A DNA stretch of 64,000 nucleotides. Origin: Azonexaceae bacterium s22 (GTDB lineage: Bacteria; Pseudomonadota; Gammaproteobacteria; Burkholderiales; Rhodocyclaceae). The notes beneath the pieces were generated by a model. It saw nothing but the letters and a program-made list of their open reading frames with translations. It did not search any database and had not been told where the DNA came from. Below, piece after piece: positions 1-9,536 of this stretch. The stretch is taken from the NCBI GenBank assembly GCA_016617495.1, contig WYCU01000007.1, forward strand, positions 111,693 through 175,692, given 5' to 3'. Within the stretch, counting starts at the first letter, position 1. Each line of letters starts with the position of its first letter. The position numbers and the translations under genes were made by a program.

Positions 1-88
1 CCATATCATCGATGGCCGCGTCGAACATGCCTTGTTACTTGAGATCCTGACCGACCACGGTGTCGGCACCATGATCAAGTCCCACTGA
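1..88 (+). CDS. argB: Acetylglutamate kinase, C-terminal end (partial)
   Basis: Only the last 28 codons are inside the window, cut by its left edge. The frame starting at base 2 reads HIIDGRVEHALLLEILTD and then GVGTMIKSH before TGA. This is the usual C-terminus of ArgB, which phosphorylates N-acetylglutamate in arginine synthesis. The stop TGA overlaps the ATG of the next gene (TGATG), so the two are probably translationally coupled. Confidence 0.85.
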   Translation, partial: HIIDGRVEHALLLEILTDHGVGTMIKSH

Positions 89-732
89 TGCCGCCCGACC
101 GCAGGGTGTGGTTGTTTGACCTCGACGACACCCTGCATCACGCCACACCCCACATCTTTCCCCACATCAATCGCTCGATGCGTGACTACATCGAGCGCCA
201 TCTTTGCGTCGACACCGCAGAGGCCAACCGCCTCAGGCAAGCTTACTGGGTTCGCTACGGCGCAACGCTGCTCGGCTTGGTTCGCCACCACGACGTTGAC
301 CCGGCTCACTTCCTGGCGGAAACGCACCAATTCCAGGACTTGGCACGCCTGATCGTTTTCGATGCCCCCATACGGCATGCATTGCGCAGGTTACCGGGAA
401 GAAAAATCCTGTTCTCCAACGGCCCGGCAAAATACGTCGATGCGGTGCTCGAACTGACCCGGCTCAAACCGTGCTTTGACGCCATTTACAGCGTCGAGCA
501 CCTGAACTATCAGCCCAAACCGTCAATTCAGGCTTTCCGGCACCTCCTCCGGTCCGAACGTCTCGACCCGCGCCAATGCATTCTGGTCGAAGACACGCTA
601 GCCAATCTCCAGACCGCCAAAAAGCTGGGCATGACGACCGTGTGGGTCAGCGCCAACTATCGAAAACCAGCCTTTGTCGACTTTTCCATCCGCTCCGTTG
701 CGCAACTCCCGAATTGTCGCGGTCGACTATAA
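88..732 (+). CDS. HAD-superfamily phosphatase, pyrimidine 5'-nucleotidase type
   Basis: A 214-residue HAD hydrolase. Motif I is DLDDTL near residue 11, the motif II serine is in LFSNGPAK near 110, the motif III lysine is in QPKPS near 145, and motif IV is LVEDTLANL near 170. The cap after motif I is helical, as in subfamily IA. Relatives next to argB are usually annotated as pyrimidine 5'-nucleotidases that dephosphorylate UMP/CMP-like substrates; the exact substrate is inferred. Its ATG overlaps the argB stop. The last residues (CRGRL) are encoded by the core of a dispersed repeat found throughout this window, so the natural C-terminus may have been changed by it. Confidence 0.8.
   Translation: MPPDRRVWLFDLDDTLHHATPHIFPHINRSMRDYIERHLCVDTAEANRLRQAYWVRYGATLLGLVRHHDVDPAHFLAETHQFQDLARLIVFDAPIRHALRRLPGRKILFSNGPAKYVDAVLELTRLKPCFDAIYSVEHLNYQPKPSIQAFRHLLRSERLDPRQCILVEDTLANLQTAKKLGMTTVWVSANYRKPAFVDFSIRSVAQLPNCRGRL
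711..727 (+). repeat. Dispersed repeat, copy A (core only)
   Basis: Carries the conserved core ATTGTCGCGGTCGAC at 713-727, but the A-rich right half seen in other copies is missing. It forms the last sense codons of the HAD gene, read in the third frame (CRGR). It abuts TATAAT at 728-733, which may be chance. Confidence 0.65.
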
Positions 733-758
733 TTTCTGCCTAAAAAGGAGGAGGGCAC

Positions 759-1370
759 ATGGCCGCAAAAACGGGGGAGCGGCGCCTGCAAATTTTGCAG
801 ACGCTCGCAGAAATGCTGGAGTCCCCAAAAGGGGAAAAAATCACCACAGCCGCCTTGGCGGCACGACTGGACTGCTCCGAAGCAGCCCTTTATCGGCACT
901 TCGCCAGCAAGGCCCAGATGTACGATGGCCTGATTGAATTCATTGAACAAAGCCTGTTTGGCGTTATTAACCAGATCACCCGCGACGAAGTCCAAGGCTT
1001 GAAACAAACCGAGCTGATCATCGGACTGCTGCTGCAATTTGCGCAAAAAAACCGCGGGATGACCCGTGTACTTACTGGCGACGCTCTGGTTCATGAACAC
1101 GAACGCCTTCAGAACCGCATCAATAGCCTGCTGGAAAAAATCGAGTCGGCACTCAAACAAGCACTCAAAGTTGCCGCCACCCAAGGGGCGATCAAACCCG
1201 ATGCGGATTTTGGGGCGCTGGCCAACCTGATGCGTTGTTATTGCGTTGGTCGCTGGGAACAGTTTGCGCGCAGCGGGTTCACTCAGGAGCCGCTCGCACA
1301 ATGGCCACGCCAGTGGCCGATGCTCTACTTCGCCTGCCTCTCGCAAGCGGGGGAAAGTACCGCCGCATGA
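759..1370 (+). CDS. slmA: Nucleoid occlusion factor SlmA (TetR-family)
   Basis: A 203-residue TetR-type protein. The N-terminal helix-turn-helix (ITTAALAARLDCSEAALYRHF, residues about 30-50) is nearly identical in character to SlmA/Ttk. SlmA binds specific chromosomal sites and blocks FtsZ ring assembly over the nucleoid. A strong AGGAGG at 746-751 supports the ATG at 759. It lies 26 bp after the HAD gene, and the order argB-HAD-slmA is common in betaproteobacteria. The C-terminal part (WEQFARSGFTQEPLAQWPRQWPML) also matches the family. Confidence 0.92.
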   Translation: MAAKTGERRLQILQTLAEMLESPKGEKITTAALAARLDCSEAALYRHFASKAQMYDGLIEFIEQSLFGVINQITRDEVQGLKQTELIIGLLLQFAQKNRGMTRVLTGDALVHEHERLQNRINSLLEKIESALKQALKVAATQGAIKPDADFGALANLMRCYCVGRWEQFARSGFTQEPLAQWPRQWPMLYFACLSQAGESTAA

Positions 1371-1400
1371 TCTACATGCGGCGGCAACCACACCCCGGAC

Positions 1401-2471
<1,071 letters not shown>

Positions 2472-2483
2472 TCATAATTAACT

Positions 2484-2550
2484 AGATAGCACGCGCTGTC
2501 TCCCGCTTCACCTCCCTGAGCGGGCGCCTTGACCTTGTTAAGGCATTTTT
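2484..2550 (+). ncRNA. Candidate trans-acting sRNA convergent with engB
   Basis: Between hemB and engB, on the plus strand. CATAAT at 2473-2478 could be a -10 box, with no clear -35. Hairpin 1 has stem CCCGCT 2502-2507 with AGCGGG 2519-2524 and an 11-base loop TCACCTCCCTG. The loop contains TCACCTCC, identical to the anti-Shine-Dalgarno end of 16S rRNA. Hairpin 2 is an 8-bp stem (2526-2533 with 2537-2544) followed by ATTTTT, a good intrinsic terminator. Spot 42 and CsrC in E. coli and ErsA in Pseudomonas sit in the same convergent position at the 3' end of engB. The 5' end is estimated, and a second U-tailed hairpin at 2551-2587 could extend the transcript. Confidence 0.5.
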
Positions 2551-3191
2551 GCCCCCGGACCCCCCTTATCCGGGGGCTCTTTGTTTTCCTGCTGCAGCGA
2601 CAACCATCCGGCCAACACCGACTCCGCTTCATTGATGCCTGACTTCTTCAGGCTGGAAAATAGCTGTGCGGAATAAAGGCCATCACCGCCCCATTTCGCG
2701 AGCTCGCCTTTAACCTGGCGCAAAACAGCGTTCTGTTCCTGACGGCTTAACTTGTCCGACTTGGAAAGCAACACATGAATCGGTCGCCCAGTAGGCCTGA
2801 ACCAGTCAACAAGCCGTATATCCAAAGGCGTAAAGGGGCGACGCGCATCCATGATGAGAACCAAGCCCTTGAGCTGCTCACGACCGCTCAAATATGGCCC
2901 GATCAAGCCTTCCCACTGACGCCGGATCTCCTCCGGTGCCTTTGCAAATCCATACCCAGGCAGATCGACAAAATATTTGCCCTCGGCGAGCTGAAAATAA
3001 TTCAGGTGCTGCGTTCTGCCCGGCGTCTTGCTCACAAACGCCAGCCGCACTCGACCTGCCAAAGTATTGATCGCCGAAGATTTTCCGGCATTGGAACGGC
3101 CCGCAAACGCGACTTCGCACACTGCATCTTTCGGCAGGTCACGCAGATGGGCAACGGTGGTAGAAAAAACCGCCTTCTGGAACAAGGGCAT
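2538..3191 (-). CDS. engB: Ribosome biogenesis GTPase EngB (YsxC/YihA)
   Basis: A 217-residue GTPase of the TrmE-Era-EngB group, needed for large-subunit assembly. The P-loop GRSNAGKSS is near residue 31, G3 DLPGYG near 76 and G4 LSKSDK near 143. The C-terminal tail ([14 protein letters not shown]) is low-complexity and is encoded by a perfect 9-bp GC hairpin (2551-2559 with 2569-2577). On the plus strand that hairpin is followed by a T-rich tract, so it may serve as a terminator for the convergent sRNA. Divergent from cytochrome c4, an arrangement also seen in Pseudomonas. Confidence 0.93.
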   Translation of the reverse strand: MPLFQKAVFSTTVAHLRDLPKDAVCEVAFAGRSNAGKSSAINTLAGRVRLAFVSKTPGRTQHLNYFQLAEGKYFVDLPGYGFAKAPEEIRRQWEGLIGPYLSGREQLKGLVLIMDARRPFTPLDIRLVDWFRPTGRPIHVLLSKSDKLSRQEQNAVLRQVKGELAKWGGDGLYSAQLFSSLKKSGINEAESVLAGWLSLQQENKEPPDKGGPGAKMP

Positions 3192-3299
3192 AAAAAACTC
3201 TGAAGACCCGCCAACACTCAGGCGAACTAATATAGAATAACAGGTTTGAAACTTCCGTTCCGGTCAAAGCGCGCCTGATCGCGCACAAGGAGTCAGAAA

Positions 3300-3932
3300 A
3301 TGGTCCGTACAGCGGCAATTGCAATTCTTCTTGCCACCAGCCTTAACGCCTTCGCTGCAGAGCAGTCTGCCAAGGCTGACCCAGCCAAGGGCAAGGCCAT
3401 CGCCGAAACCGTTTGCGTTGCGTGCCATGGTGCAGACGGCAACAGTGCCGCCCCCGCCAACCCAAAACTGGCATCCCAAGGCGAAGCCTATCTGTACAAG
3501 CAATTGAAGGATTTCAAAGCCGCCGATGGCAAACCGGCCGCTCGGAACAACGCCATTATGGGCGGTATGGTCGCCGCGCTTTCGGACGAAGACATGCGCA
3601 ACGTCGCCGCTTGGTACGCCAGCCAGAAGATCGTTCCTGCCGCAGCCAAAGACGAATCAAAAATCGCTCTGGGTCAAAAGCTCTGGCGCCAAGGCGATTT
3701 CCGTAAGGGCATTCCGGCTTGCGCCGGCTGCCACGGCCCCGCTGGTGCAGGCATTCCTGCACAGTTCCCACGCATTGCCGGGCAGTTTCCCGAATATACT
3801 GATGCTCAGTTGAAGGCATTCCGCTCCGGCGAACGTGCCAACGACCCGGAAAAAATGATGCGCATGATCGCCGCTAAACTTTCGGATGCTGAAATGCAGG
3901 CGGTTTCCGAATACGCCGCCGGCCTACGCTAA
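3300..3932 (+). CDS. Cytochrome c4, diheme
   Basis: A periplasmic electron carrier of 210 residues, usually serving terminal oxidases. It has a signal peptide (MVRTAAIAILLATSLNAFAA) and two c-type heme sites: VCVACHG near residue 39 and PACAGCHG near 141. Methionine ligands are likely in NNAIMGGM and in KMMRMIAAKL. The two-domain arrangement and length are typical of c4. An AAGGAG-type ribosome site lies just before the ATG, and a strong terminator follows. Confidence 0.9.
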   Translation: MVRTAAIAILLATSLNAFAAEQSAKADPAKGKAIAETVCVACHGADGNSAAPANPKLASQGEAYLYKQLKDFKAADGKPAARNNAIMGGMVAALSDEDMRNVAAWYASQKIVPAAAKDESKIALGQKLWRQGDFRKGIPACAGCHGPAGAGIPAQFPRIAGQFPEYTDAQLKAFRSGERANDPEKMMRMIAAKLSDAEMQAVSEYAAGLR

Positions 3933-3949
3933 CCCGGAGCAATTCCAAG

Positions 3950-3981
3950 AAAAGGCAGCTATTAAGCTGCCTTTTCTTTTT
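3950..3981 (+). terminator. Intrinsic terminator after cytochrome c4
   Basis: Perfect 11-bp stem AAAAGGCAGCT/AGCTGCCTTTT with loop ATTA, followed by a T-rich tract to 3981. Confidence 0.9.
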
Positions 3982-4045
3982 CTGCCTTGGCAGTTTCATA
4001 ACACAACGCTAGACTGCCATTGGCTAATTGTGGAGGAGACCTGAA

Positions 4046-4480
4046 ATGAAAACGCTAAAACAGTTGCTGGCCGCCAAAAAAGACAAGCCACTTGCCGCCG
4101 TCAGCCCCATCGACACGGTATTTCACGCCCTGACACTCATGGCGCAATACGACGTGGGCGCCCTCTTGGTGATGGAAGGCGAGCAGTTGGTTGGCATCTT
4201 TTCTGAACGGGACTACGCCCGCAAAATCATCCTGCAAGGCAAAAGCTCCAAAGAAACCCTGGTCAAGGAAATCATGAGTGACAAAGTTGCCTACGTCACG
4301 CCAAATACGACGCTGGACGAATGCATGGCGTTGATGACGGAAAAACATTTCCGCCACCTTCCCGTACTGGAAGAGGACGGCGCAGTTGCCGGCATGATTT
4401 CGATTGGGGATCTGGTCAAGGAGACGATCAGTAGCCAGCGATTCCTGATTGCTGAACTGGAGCGATACATTACCGGATGA
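4046..4480 (+). CDS. CBS-domain protein
   Basis: A 144-residue cytoplasmic protein made of two CBS motifs, roughly residues 10-65 and 75-135 (VFHALTLMAQYDVGALLVMEG; NTTLDECMALMTEKHFRHLPVLEEDG). Tandem CBS pairs usually bind adenine nucleotides and act as sensors; no partner domain is attached. The frame is open to 4028 with TTG, but ATG 4046 has GGAGGA at 4032-4037 and is the better start. It is isolated between two terminators, so it is probably monocistronic. The target is unknown. Confidence 0.85.
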   Translation: MKTLKQLLAAKKDKPLAAVSPIDTVFHALTLMAQYDVGALLVMEGEQLVGIFSERDYARKIILQGKSSKETLVKEIMSDKVAYVTPNTTLDECMALMTEKHFRHLPVLEEDGAVAGMISIGDLVKETISSQRFLIAELERYITG

Positions 4481-4489
4481 CCATTCCCG

Positions 4490-4516
4490 AAGCCCGCCAA
4501 TGCGGGCTTTATTTAT
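4490..4516 (+). terminator. Intrinsic terminator after the CBS gene
   Basis: Stem AAGCCCGC/GCGGGCTT (4490-4497, 4502-4509) with a 4-base loop, followed by TATTTAT. Confidence 0.8.
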
Positions 4517-4574
4517 CTCAAGGAACGTTTCTTCGCGAACGACGTCTGAAATTCGTAACGCCGATTTCAACCCC

Positions 4575-5558
4575 ATGGCAATCCGGAATGTTGCGAGTCG
4601 ATTCGTGTTCTTCAGTCGTGCTAATCCCCCTCCCCCGTCCGAAATCACGCCTCAAGGAATTTATTTGGCGCGACGAAGCTTCCTAAACAAATTAGGTGCC
4701 CTAAGCGCAGGCGCGCTCGCCTCAGGCAACGCTTTCGGCCTCACGCTTCCCGCCCCGGCAAACGCCAATTTCCCAAAGCGGCAGCTAAATCCACAAGACA
4801 GCGACACCCGGGTCACGCCCTACTCGACCGTTATCAGTTACGGCAACTTCTACGAGTTTGGCCCGGACAAGGACAGCCCCATTCGCAACGCCCACCGGAT
4901 GCGGACCGATCCTTGGAGTATCGTTGTCGAAGGCGAAGTTTCCGCAGCTAAAACATTTCACATTGAAGACATTGTGAAATTAGCACCTCTCGAAGAGCGG
5001 ATCTATCGTCTTCGCTGCGTCGAGGGATGGAGCGCCGTGATTCCTTGGCTAGGCTACCCCCTCGCGGAATTGATTAAGCGATGCAACCCGACCGGCAATG
5101 CAAAATTTGTCGAGTTTTGGTCGCTGGCCGATCCGGAGCAAATGCCTTACACGCGCATTCCGGTTTTACCTTGGCCCTACATTGAAGCACTACGCATCGA
5201 CGAAGCAATGCATCCGCTATCGTTCCTTGCCTTGGGGATGTATGGAAAAGTCCTGCCAAATCAGAATGGCGCCCCACTTAGAGTGGTCATCCCTTGGAAA
5301 TATGGATTCAAGGGAGCCAAATCAGTGGTGAAAATCCGGTTTGTGGAACAACAGCCCCAAACGATTTGGACCAAGGCATCACCTAAGGAATATGGATTTT
5401 ATTCGAACGTAAATCCAGATATCCCCCACCCCCGCTGGAGCCAATCTTATGAAAGGCGACTTGGGGAGATCTTCAAGCGCAAAACGCTCCCATTCAATGG
5501 GTACGCAGATCAGGTTGCAGGCCTTTACGCTGGCATGGACCCCCGACTTACCTTTTAG
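4575..5558 (+). CDS. msrP: Protein-methionine-sulfoxide reductase catalytic subunit MsrP
   Basis: Periplasmic molybdopterin enzyme (YedY family) that repairs oxidised methionines in envelope proteins. It has a Tat-type leader with twin arginines in ARRSFLNKLGALSAGALA (near residue 35). The molybdenum-ligand cysteine is in YRLRCVEGWSAVIPW. Other family segments are EQMP, NGAPLRVVIPWKYGFKGAKS, EYGFYSNVNP and the C-terminal NGYADQVAGLYAGMD. The frame is open further upstream into the CBS gene; ATG 4575 gives about 327 residues and the usual short pre-Tat segment. No strong ribosome site is visible there, so the exact start is uncertain. msrQ follows after 11 bp. Confidence 0.9.
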   Translation: MAIRNVASRFVFFSRANPPPPSEITPQGIYLARRSFLNKLGALSAGALASGNAFGLTLPAPANANFPKRQLNPQDSDTRVTPYSTVISYGNFYEFGPDKDSPIRNAHRMRTDPWSIVVEGEVSAAKTFHIEDIVKLAPLEERIYRLRCVEGWSAVIPWLGYPLAELIKRCNPTGNAKFVEFWSLADPEQMPYTRIPVLPWPYIEALRIDEAMHPLSFLALGMYGKVLPNQNGAPLRVVIPWKYGFKGAKSVVKIRFVEQQPQTIWTKASPKEYGFYSNVNPDIPHPRWSQSYERRLGEIFKRKTLPFNGYADQVAGLYAGMDPRLTF

Positions 5559-5569
5559 AAAACACAAAT

Positions 5570-6229
5570 ATGCGCGCTGGCGTACTCACGTTAATAAAAT
5601 TGGCAATATTTACCTTGGGATTATTACCGGCGTCATATTTGGCCTGGCTAGTCGAATCCGCACCACTCGCCAACCCTGTCGAGTTCATTCAGCGCTTTAG
5701 CGGCACCTGGACTTTCAATTTTCTGCTGCTTACCCTGCTCGTGACGCCACTACGCCACCTCACCGAATGGCATTGGCTCACACGCATCCGTCGAATGTTG
5801 GGGCTGTTCTGCTTCGCCTATGCAACGTTACATGCGCTTGCATTTTTCGCCCTTGATCACGATTTCGAGCCCTTGAGCATCGTCAGTGACATACTCAAGC
5901 GCCCCTTTATCACCGTTGGCTTTATCGCTTTCCTTCTACTCATACCGTTAGCGATTACATCGAACCAGTGGGCCATTCGTCAATTGGGGGGACGCCGATG
6001 GCAAGAACTGCATCGCAGTATCTATGCAATTGCGATTCTCGCAACCGCACATTATTTCTGGCTGGCAAAAGGGAGTGCCATCGTCTGGCCCATCCTCTAC
6101 GCAACGCTGGTAGGAGTCCTGCTGTGCTGGCGCGCCTTAAAGTGGTGGCATAAAGCCCATAGCTTTCGCCCCCCAGTCGCGGGAGCACCGATCAAGTTCT
6201 TTCCCAAGCCCCCCAAACCCGGGAATTAA
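5570..6229 (+). CDS. msrQ: Protein-methionine-sulfoxide reductase heme-binding subunit MsrQ
   Basis: Integral membrane b-heme protein (YedZ family) of 219 residues that passes quinone-derived electrons to MsrP. About six hydrophobic segments are visible. Conserved histidines occur in LRHLTEWHW, ATLHALAFFALDH, RWQELHRSIY and ATAHYFWL. It lies directly after msrP in the same operon. Its stop overlaps the end of the convergent bioC. Confidence 0.9.
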   Translation: MRAGVLTLIKLAIFTLGLLPASYLAWLVESAPLANPVEFIQRFSGTWTFNFLLLTLLVTPLRHLTEWHWLTRIRRMLGLFCFAYATLHALAFFALDHDFEPLSIVSDILKRPFITVGFIAFLLLIPLAITSNQWAIRQLGGRRWQELHRSIYAIAILATAHYFWLAKGSAIVWPILYATLVGVLLCWRALKWWHKAHSFRPPVAGAPIKFFPKPPKPGN

Positions 6230-7104
6230 CGTGCCTTCCTGTGGGGGTCGAAACGAATGATCGCGCGCCCATCTTCAAGCGACTTCGGTTGCGGCTTCCA
6301 GGCGTGTCCGTAGACAACCTCCAAGGTCGCGGGGAGCTTCCCGTTCTGCCTCAGGGAATCGTATCGTTCTCGAGCGGCAGACCAGTAGCCGCGGCCAGCC
6401 AAACCTTTCGAGCGCGTGTTCATCGCGCAAAAGGATCCTGAGGCTCTGCACTCGTGAAGGAGATCGTCGAACGAATCGTACGTGAGCGTAATCACCTCCA
6501 TGTCCATCACAGGATCGGCAAAGCCGGCAGCCACCAACATATCGCCAACATCGTGCATATCAAGGAAGTGGAGCGTTCGCGGCGGCCCATCCCCAAAGGC
6601 CCAGCGAAGCTCCTTCAAGGAGTCGGGACCAAGCGTTGAAAACATCAGCAACCCCCCGACCTCAAGAATGCGATGAACCTCGGTGAAGAAGGTTTGCGGC
6701 CTTCCCAACCAATGCAAAAGGAGATTGGACCAAACCAGGCCAGCCGTCGCCGAACGAATGGGCAATGCAGTCACCTCAGCAGCCACATATTTGGTTACGC
6801 CCCGCCCACGCTGAAGCCACCTCAACCAAGGTTTGGTGACGCCCCTTTCGTTTTTCAACATCTCAGGCGCAAAATCGACGCCAAAAGTTTCCGCATCGGG
6901 ATAGCGCGCGATCAATCCCTCAAAACTTCCACCGCGACTGCACCCCAAGTCAAATACCCTTTGGGGTTGAATCCGGACATAATCCAGGCGTTCTTGCATG
7001 CGCCGGTCGATTTCCCGAGCAATGAAATCCCCTTGGTCGTAACGCGAGGCAAGTTTTGAAAATCGCCTGCGAACAAATGCTGAGTCGATCAAGGATGTGG
7101 TCAA
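6226..7104 (-). CDS. bioC: Malonyl-ACP O-methyltransferase BioC
   Basis: A 292-residue SAM-dependent methyltransferase. It masks malonyl-ACP as its methyl ester so that fatty-acid synthesis can build the pimeloyl chain of biotin. The SAM motif I is [15 protein letters not shown] near residue 48, and post-I acidic residues are in [11 protein letters not shown]. The segment [21 protein letters not shown] is characteristic of BioC. The start ATG overlaps the stop of bioB (7101-7104), so the pair is translationally coupled. The C-terminal segment is longer than in E. coli BioC. Confidence 0.88.
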   Translation of the reverse strand: MTTSLIDSAFVRRRFSKLASRYDQGDFIAREIDRRMQERLDYVRIQPQRVFDLGCSRGGSFEGLIARYPDAETFGVDFAPEMLKNERGVTKPWLRWLQRGRGVTKYVAAEVTALPIRSATAGLVWSNLLLHWLGRPQTFFTEVHRILEVGGLLMFSTLGPDSLKELRWAFGDGPPRTLHFLDMHDVGDMLVAAGFADPVMDMEVITLTYDSFDDLLHECRASGSFCAMNTRSKGLAGRGYWSAARERYDSLRQNGKLPATLEVVYGHAWKPQPKSLEDGRAIIRFDPHRKAR

Positions 7105-8087
7105 ACCGCTTTCAGTCCGAGGCGTTCAAACAAACGATCATCGCGCTCAACATCCGGATTTCCGGTAGTCAGCAACCGATCGCCATAAAACATCGAATTA
7201 GCACCGGCCAGGAAACACAACGCCTGAATTTCATCGGTCATTTCCTGCCGCCCAGCGGACAAGCGAACCCATGATGTCGGCATTGTGATCCGCGCAGCAG
7301 CAATCGTGCGCACAAACTCAAACGGGTCAAGCCCCCCATTCTCAGCCAAAGGAGTTCCAGGAATAGGCACGAGATGATTGATGGGCACAGACTCCGGGGC
7401 CTTGGGCAGATTGGCCAACTGCACGATGAGTGCCGCCCGATTCTTCCTGGACTCACCCATGCCAATAATGCCCCCGGAACAAACGTTGATTCCGGCGTCT
7501 CTGACTTGATCAAGCGTATCGAGGCGATCATCGTGCGTATGCGTCTTGATCACCTGACCGTAGAACTCTCGATCCGTATCCAGATTGTGGTTGTAGTAAT
7601 CGAGACCGGCCTCCTTCAGCTTTTCGGCCTGCCCCGATTTAAGCATCCCAAGCGTTACGCAGGTCTGCATTCCAAGGGCCTTTACCTCGCGAACCATCTC
7701 CAGCACGCGATCCAGATCGTTATCCTTGGGACCTCGCCAGGCTGCCCCCATGCAGAACCTGGACGCCCCTTTATCCTTGGCAACACGCGCCGCAGCCAGC
7801 ACTTCGTCCAGCGGCATCAAACGCTCACGCTCCGTATCGGTATCGTAGCGAGCCGACTGCGAGCAATAACTGCAGTCTTCCGAGCAACCGCCGGTCTTAA
7901 CCGATAGCAAAGTCGAGCGTTGAATGGCATTCGGATCGAAGTACTTGCGATGTACCTCCTGAGCACGCCAGATGAGATCCATGAACGGCATTTCGTACAA
8001 TGCCAAGACCTCTTCAACGGTCCATTGATGCCTCTCTTCAGAAACGGGGATCATTGAAGGTATTGCAGAAAGCGGGCGAACTTGCAT
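7101..8087 (-). CDS. bioB: Biotin synthase
   Basis: Radical-SAM enzyme inserting sulfur into dethiobiotin, 328 residues. The [4Fe-4S] motif is [16 protein letters not shown] (CxxxCxxC) near residue 67. Other BioB segments are [41 protein letters not shown] and the [2Fe-2S]-site region with [15 protein letters not shown]. It is the first gene of a bioB-bioC operon, divergent from comF across 54 bp. I saw no clear BirA-type operator there. Confidence 0.95.
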   Translation of the reverse strand: MQVRPLSAIPSMIPVSEERHQWTVEEVLALYEMPFMDLIWRAQEVHRKYFDPNAIQRSTLLSVKTGGCSEDCSYCSQSARYDTDTERERLMPLDEVLAAARVAKDKGASRFCMGAAWRGPKDNDLDRVLEMVREVKALGMQTCVTLGMLKSGQAEKLKEAGLDYYNHNLDTDREFYGQVIKTHTHDDRLDTLDQVRDAGINVCSGGIIGMGESRKNRAALIVQLANLPKAPESVPINHLVPIPGTPLAENGGLDPFEFVRTIAAARITMPTSWVRLSAGRQEMTDEIQALCFLAGANSMFYGDRLLTTGNPDVERDDRLFERLGLKAV

Positions 8088-8141
8088 GTAAAGCCTTGTA
8101 GGAAATTACTGTAAAATCAGACACCAACGTCACCTGTAATT

Positions 8142-8870
8142 ATGAATTATTTACAGCGTGATGTCAGTGACGATTTTACCTTAGCCCACGCAAAACATCT
8201 GACTGCTCTTCCCTTAGGCCCCCTCATCGCTAGTTGCTTGCTTTGCGGAAATGACAGTAATACGTCCGCAATATGCCACGCCTGTGCCGCGGAATTACCA
8301 CAAATCCCTGCGCTGCATTGCCAGCGCTGCAGTATTCCGACACCCTATGGGGAAACCTGTGGCGACTGCCTACAACGCGAGCCATCCTTTGAGAAAACGA
8401 CGGCTGCCTTTCACTACACCTATCCGATTGATCGCTTGATACAGGCGTTTAAATACGCACACCGGACTGCACTAGCCAAATGGTTCGCCAGCCAGCTCGC
8501 GCCACGCCTCACGCCCAACGCGATCGACTTGATTTTGCCAATGCCTCTCCACCCAACAAGACTAAGAGAACGCGGCTTCAATCAGTCAGGTGAGATTGCC
8601 CGACATCTATCCGCTTACCTCGACAAACCACTCGCCCTCACTACATTACTTCGTACAAAGGCGACACGTCCTCAAGTGGAACTGCGCATGAAAGATCGGA
8701 CCACAAACATTCGCAACGCTTTCGAATGCCAACGTGATCTAACTGGTGCAGCCGTACTCCTTGTCGATGATGTCATGACCAGCGGCGCAACCGTCCGTGA
8801 GGCAAGCCGCGTGTTAAAAATACACGGCGCCGCTTACATAGAGATCGCGGTTGCTGCTCGCGCCTATTAA
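8142..8870 (+). CDS. ComF-family phosphoribosyltransferase-like protein
   Basis: A 242-residue ComF/GntX-type protein. It has an N-terminal zinc-finger-like cysteine set (CLLCGN, CHAC, CQRC, CGDC; residues about 28-80) and a C-terminal type I phosphoribosyltransferase fold with the PRPP loop VLLVDDVMTSGAT near residue 205. ComF proteins are linked to DNA uptake, while E. coli GntX lies beside the biotin gene bioH. The neighbourhood here (bioB) recalls the latter, so a role in transformation cannot be assumed. The ribosome site before ATG 8142 is weak. Confidence 0.85.
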   Translation: MNYLQRDVSDDFTLAHAKHLTALPLGPLIASCLLCGNDSNTSAICHACAAELPQIPALHCQRCSIPTPYGETCGDCLQREPSFEKTTAAFHYTYPIDRLIQAFKYAHRTALAKWFASQLAPRLTPNAIDLILPMPLHPTRLRERGFNQSGEIARHLSAYLDKPLALTTLLRTKATRPQVELRMKDRTTNIRNAFECQRDLTGAAVLLVDDVMTSGATVREASRVLKIHGAAYIEIAVAARAY

Positions 8871-8887
8871 TTCTTCCAAACTTACTT

Positions 8888-9358
8888 ATGCTCGCTGTCG
8901 TTCTGATTCACCCGGAAATCCCCCCCAACACAGGCAACATCATCCGGTTGTGTGCCAACACTGGCGCAGAACTCCACCTCGTTGAACCCTTAGGTTTTGA
9001 TTTCAACGACAAATCGCTGCGCCGAGCCGGGCTGGATTACCATGAATATGCTCGAGTTCATCGCCACCAAAGCTGGGCCGAATGCAAGGCGACACTCGCC
9101 AACCGGAGGTATTGGGCGATGACCACAAAAGGCACTCAAACCCCATTTGAAACAGCAATTGGCGGGGACGATGTTCTTGTATTCGGCTGCGAGACCAGCG
9201 GATTACCTGCCAACGTCCTTGCGGATTTCGACCCATCACAGCGCCTGCGTCTTCCCATGCGCAGCGGCCAGCGGAGCCTAAACCTCTCCAACGCTGTGGC
9301 GATCACCGTCTACGAAGCTTGGCGCCAAAACGGCTTCCTCGCCCCCCCAGGGCATTAG
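8888..9358 (+). CDS. trmL: tRNA (cytidine(34)-2'-O)-methyltransferase TrmL
   Basis: A small 156-residue SPOUT-class methyltransferase that modifies the wobble base of leucine tRNAs. Family segments are HPEIPPNTGNIIRLCANTG at the N-terminus, FGCETSGLP near residue 98 and the knotted SAM site LPMRSGQRSLNLSNAVAI near 120. It starts 17 bp after comF and is probably cotranscribed. Confidence 0.93.
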   Translation: MLAVVLIHPEIPPNTGNIIRLCANTGAELHLVEPLGFDFNDKSLRRAGLDYHEYARVHRHQSWAECKATLANRRYWAMTTKGTQTPFETAIGGDDVLVFGCETSGLPANVLADFDPSQRLRLPMRSGQRSLNLSNAVAITVYEAWRQNGFLAPPGH

Positions 9359-9369
9359 CATCCCGGACC

Positions 9370-9387
9370 TGTTGCATCGATGCAACA
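9370..9387. promoter_or_regulatory. Perfect 18-bp palindrome upstream of the porin
   Basis: TGTTGCATCGATGCAACA is its own reverse complement. It lies 12 bp after trmL and about 150 bp before the porin start. It has no T tract, so it looks more like a dimeric repressor or activator site (LacI/GntR-like symmetry) than a terminator. The binding protein is unknown. Confidence 0.45.
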
Positions 9388-9536
9388 CGCAGTGCATGTT
9401 CGCCCCTAAGCAAGCAATCACCAATTGCCCGCGATACCGGTCTTTGCCAAAATCGGCTCAACTTCTCAATCCGAGAGGTAAAGCTTAATCGACTCGCAAG
9501 AGCAGATTAAAAACTAACCACTAAGGAGATTTTCTG

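Noticed and set aside
2551-2577. GC hairpin as terminator of engB
   Set aside because: On the engB strand it is followed by A, not T, and it lies inside the coding end; it fits the plus strand instead.
8088-8141. Possible BirA operator between bioB and comF
   Set aside because: No dyad resembling the GTTTAC-type BirA site with proper spacing is visible.
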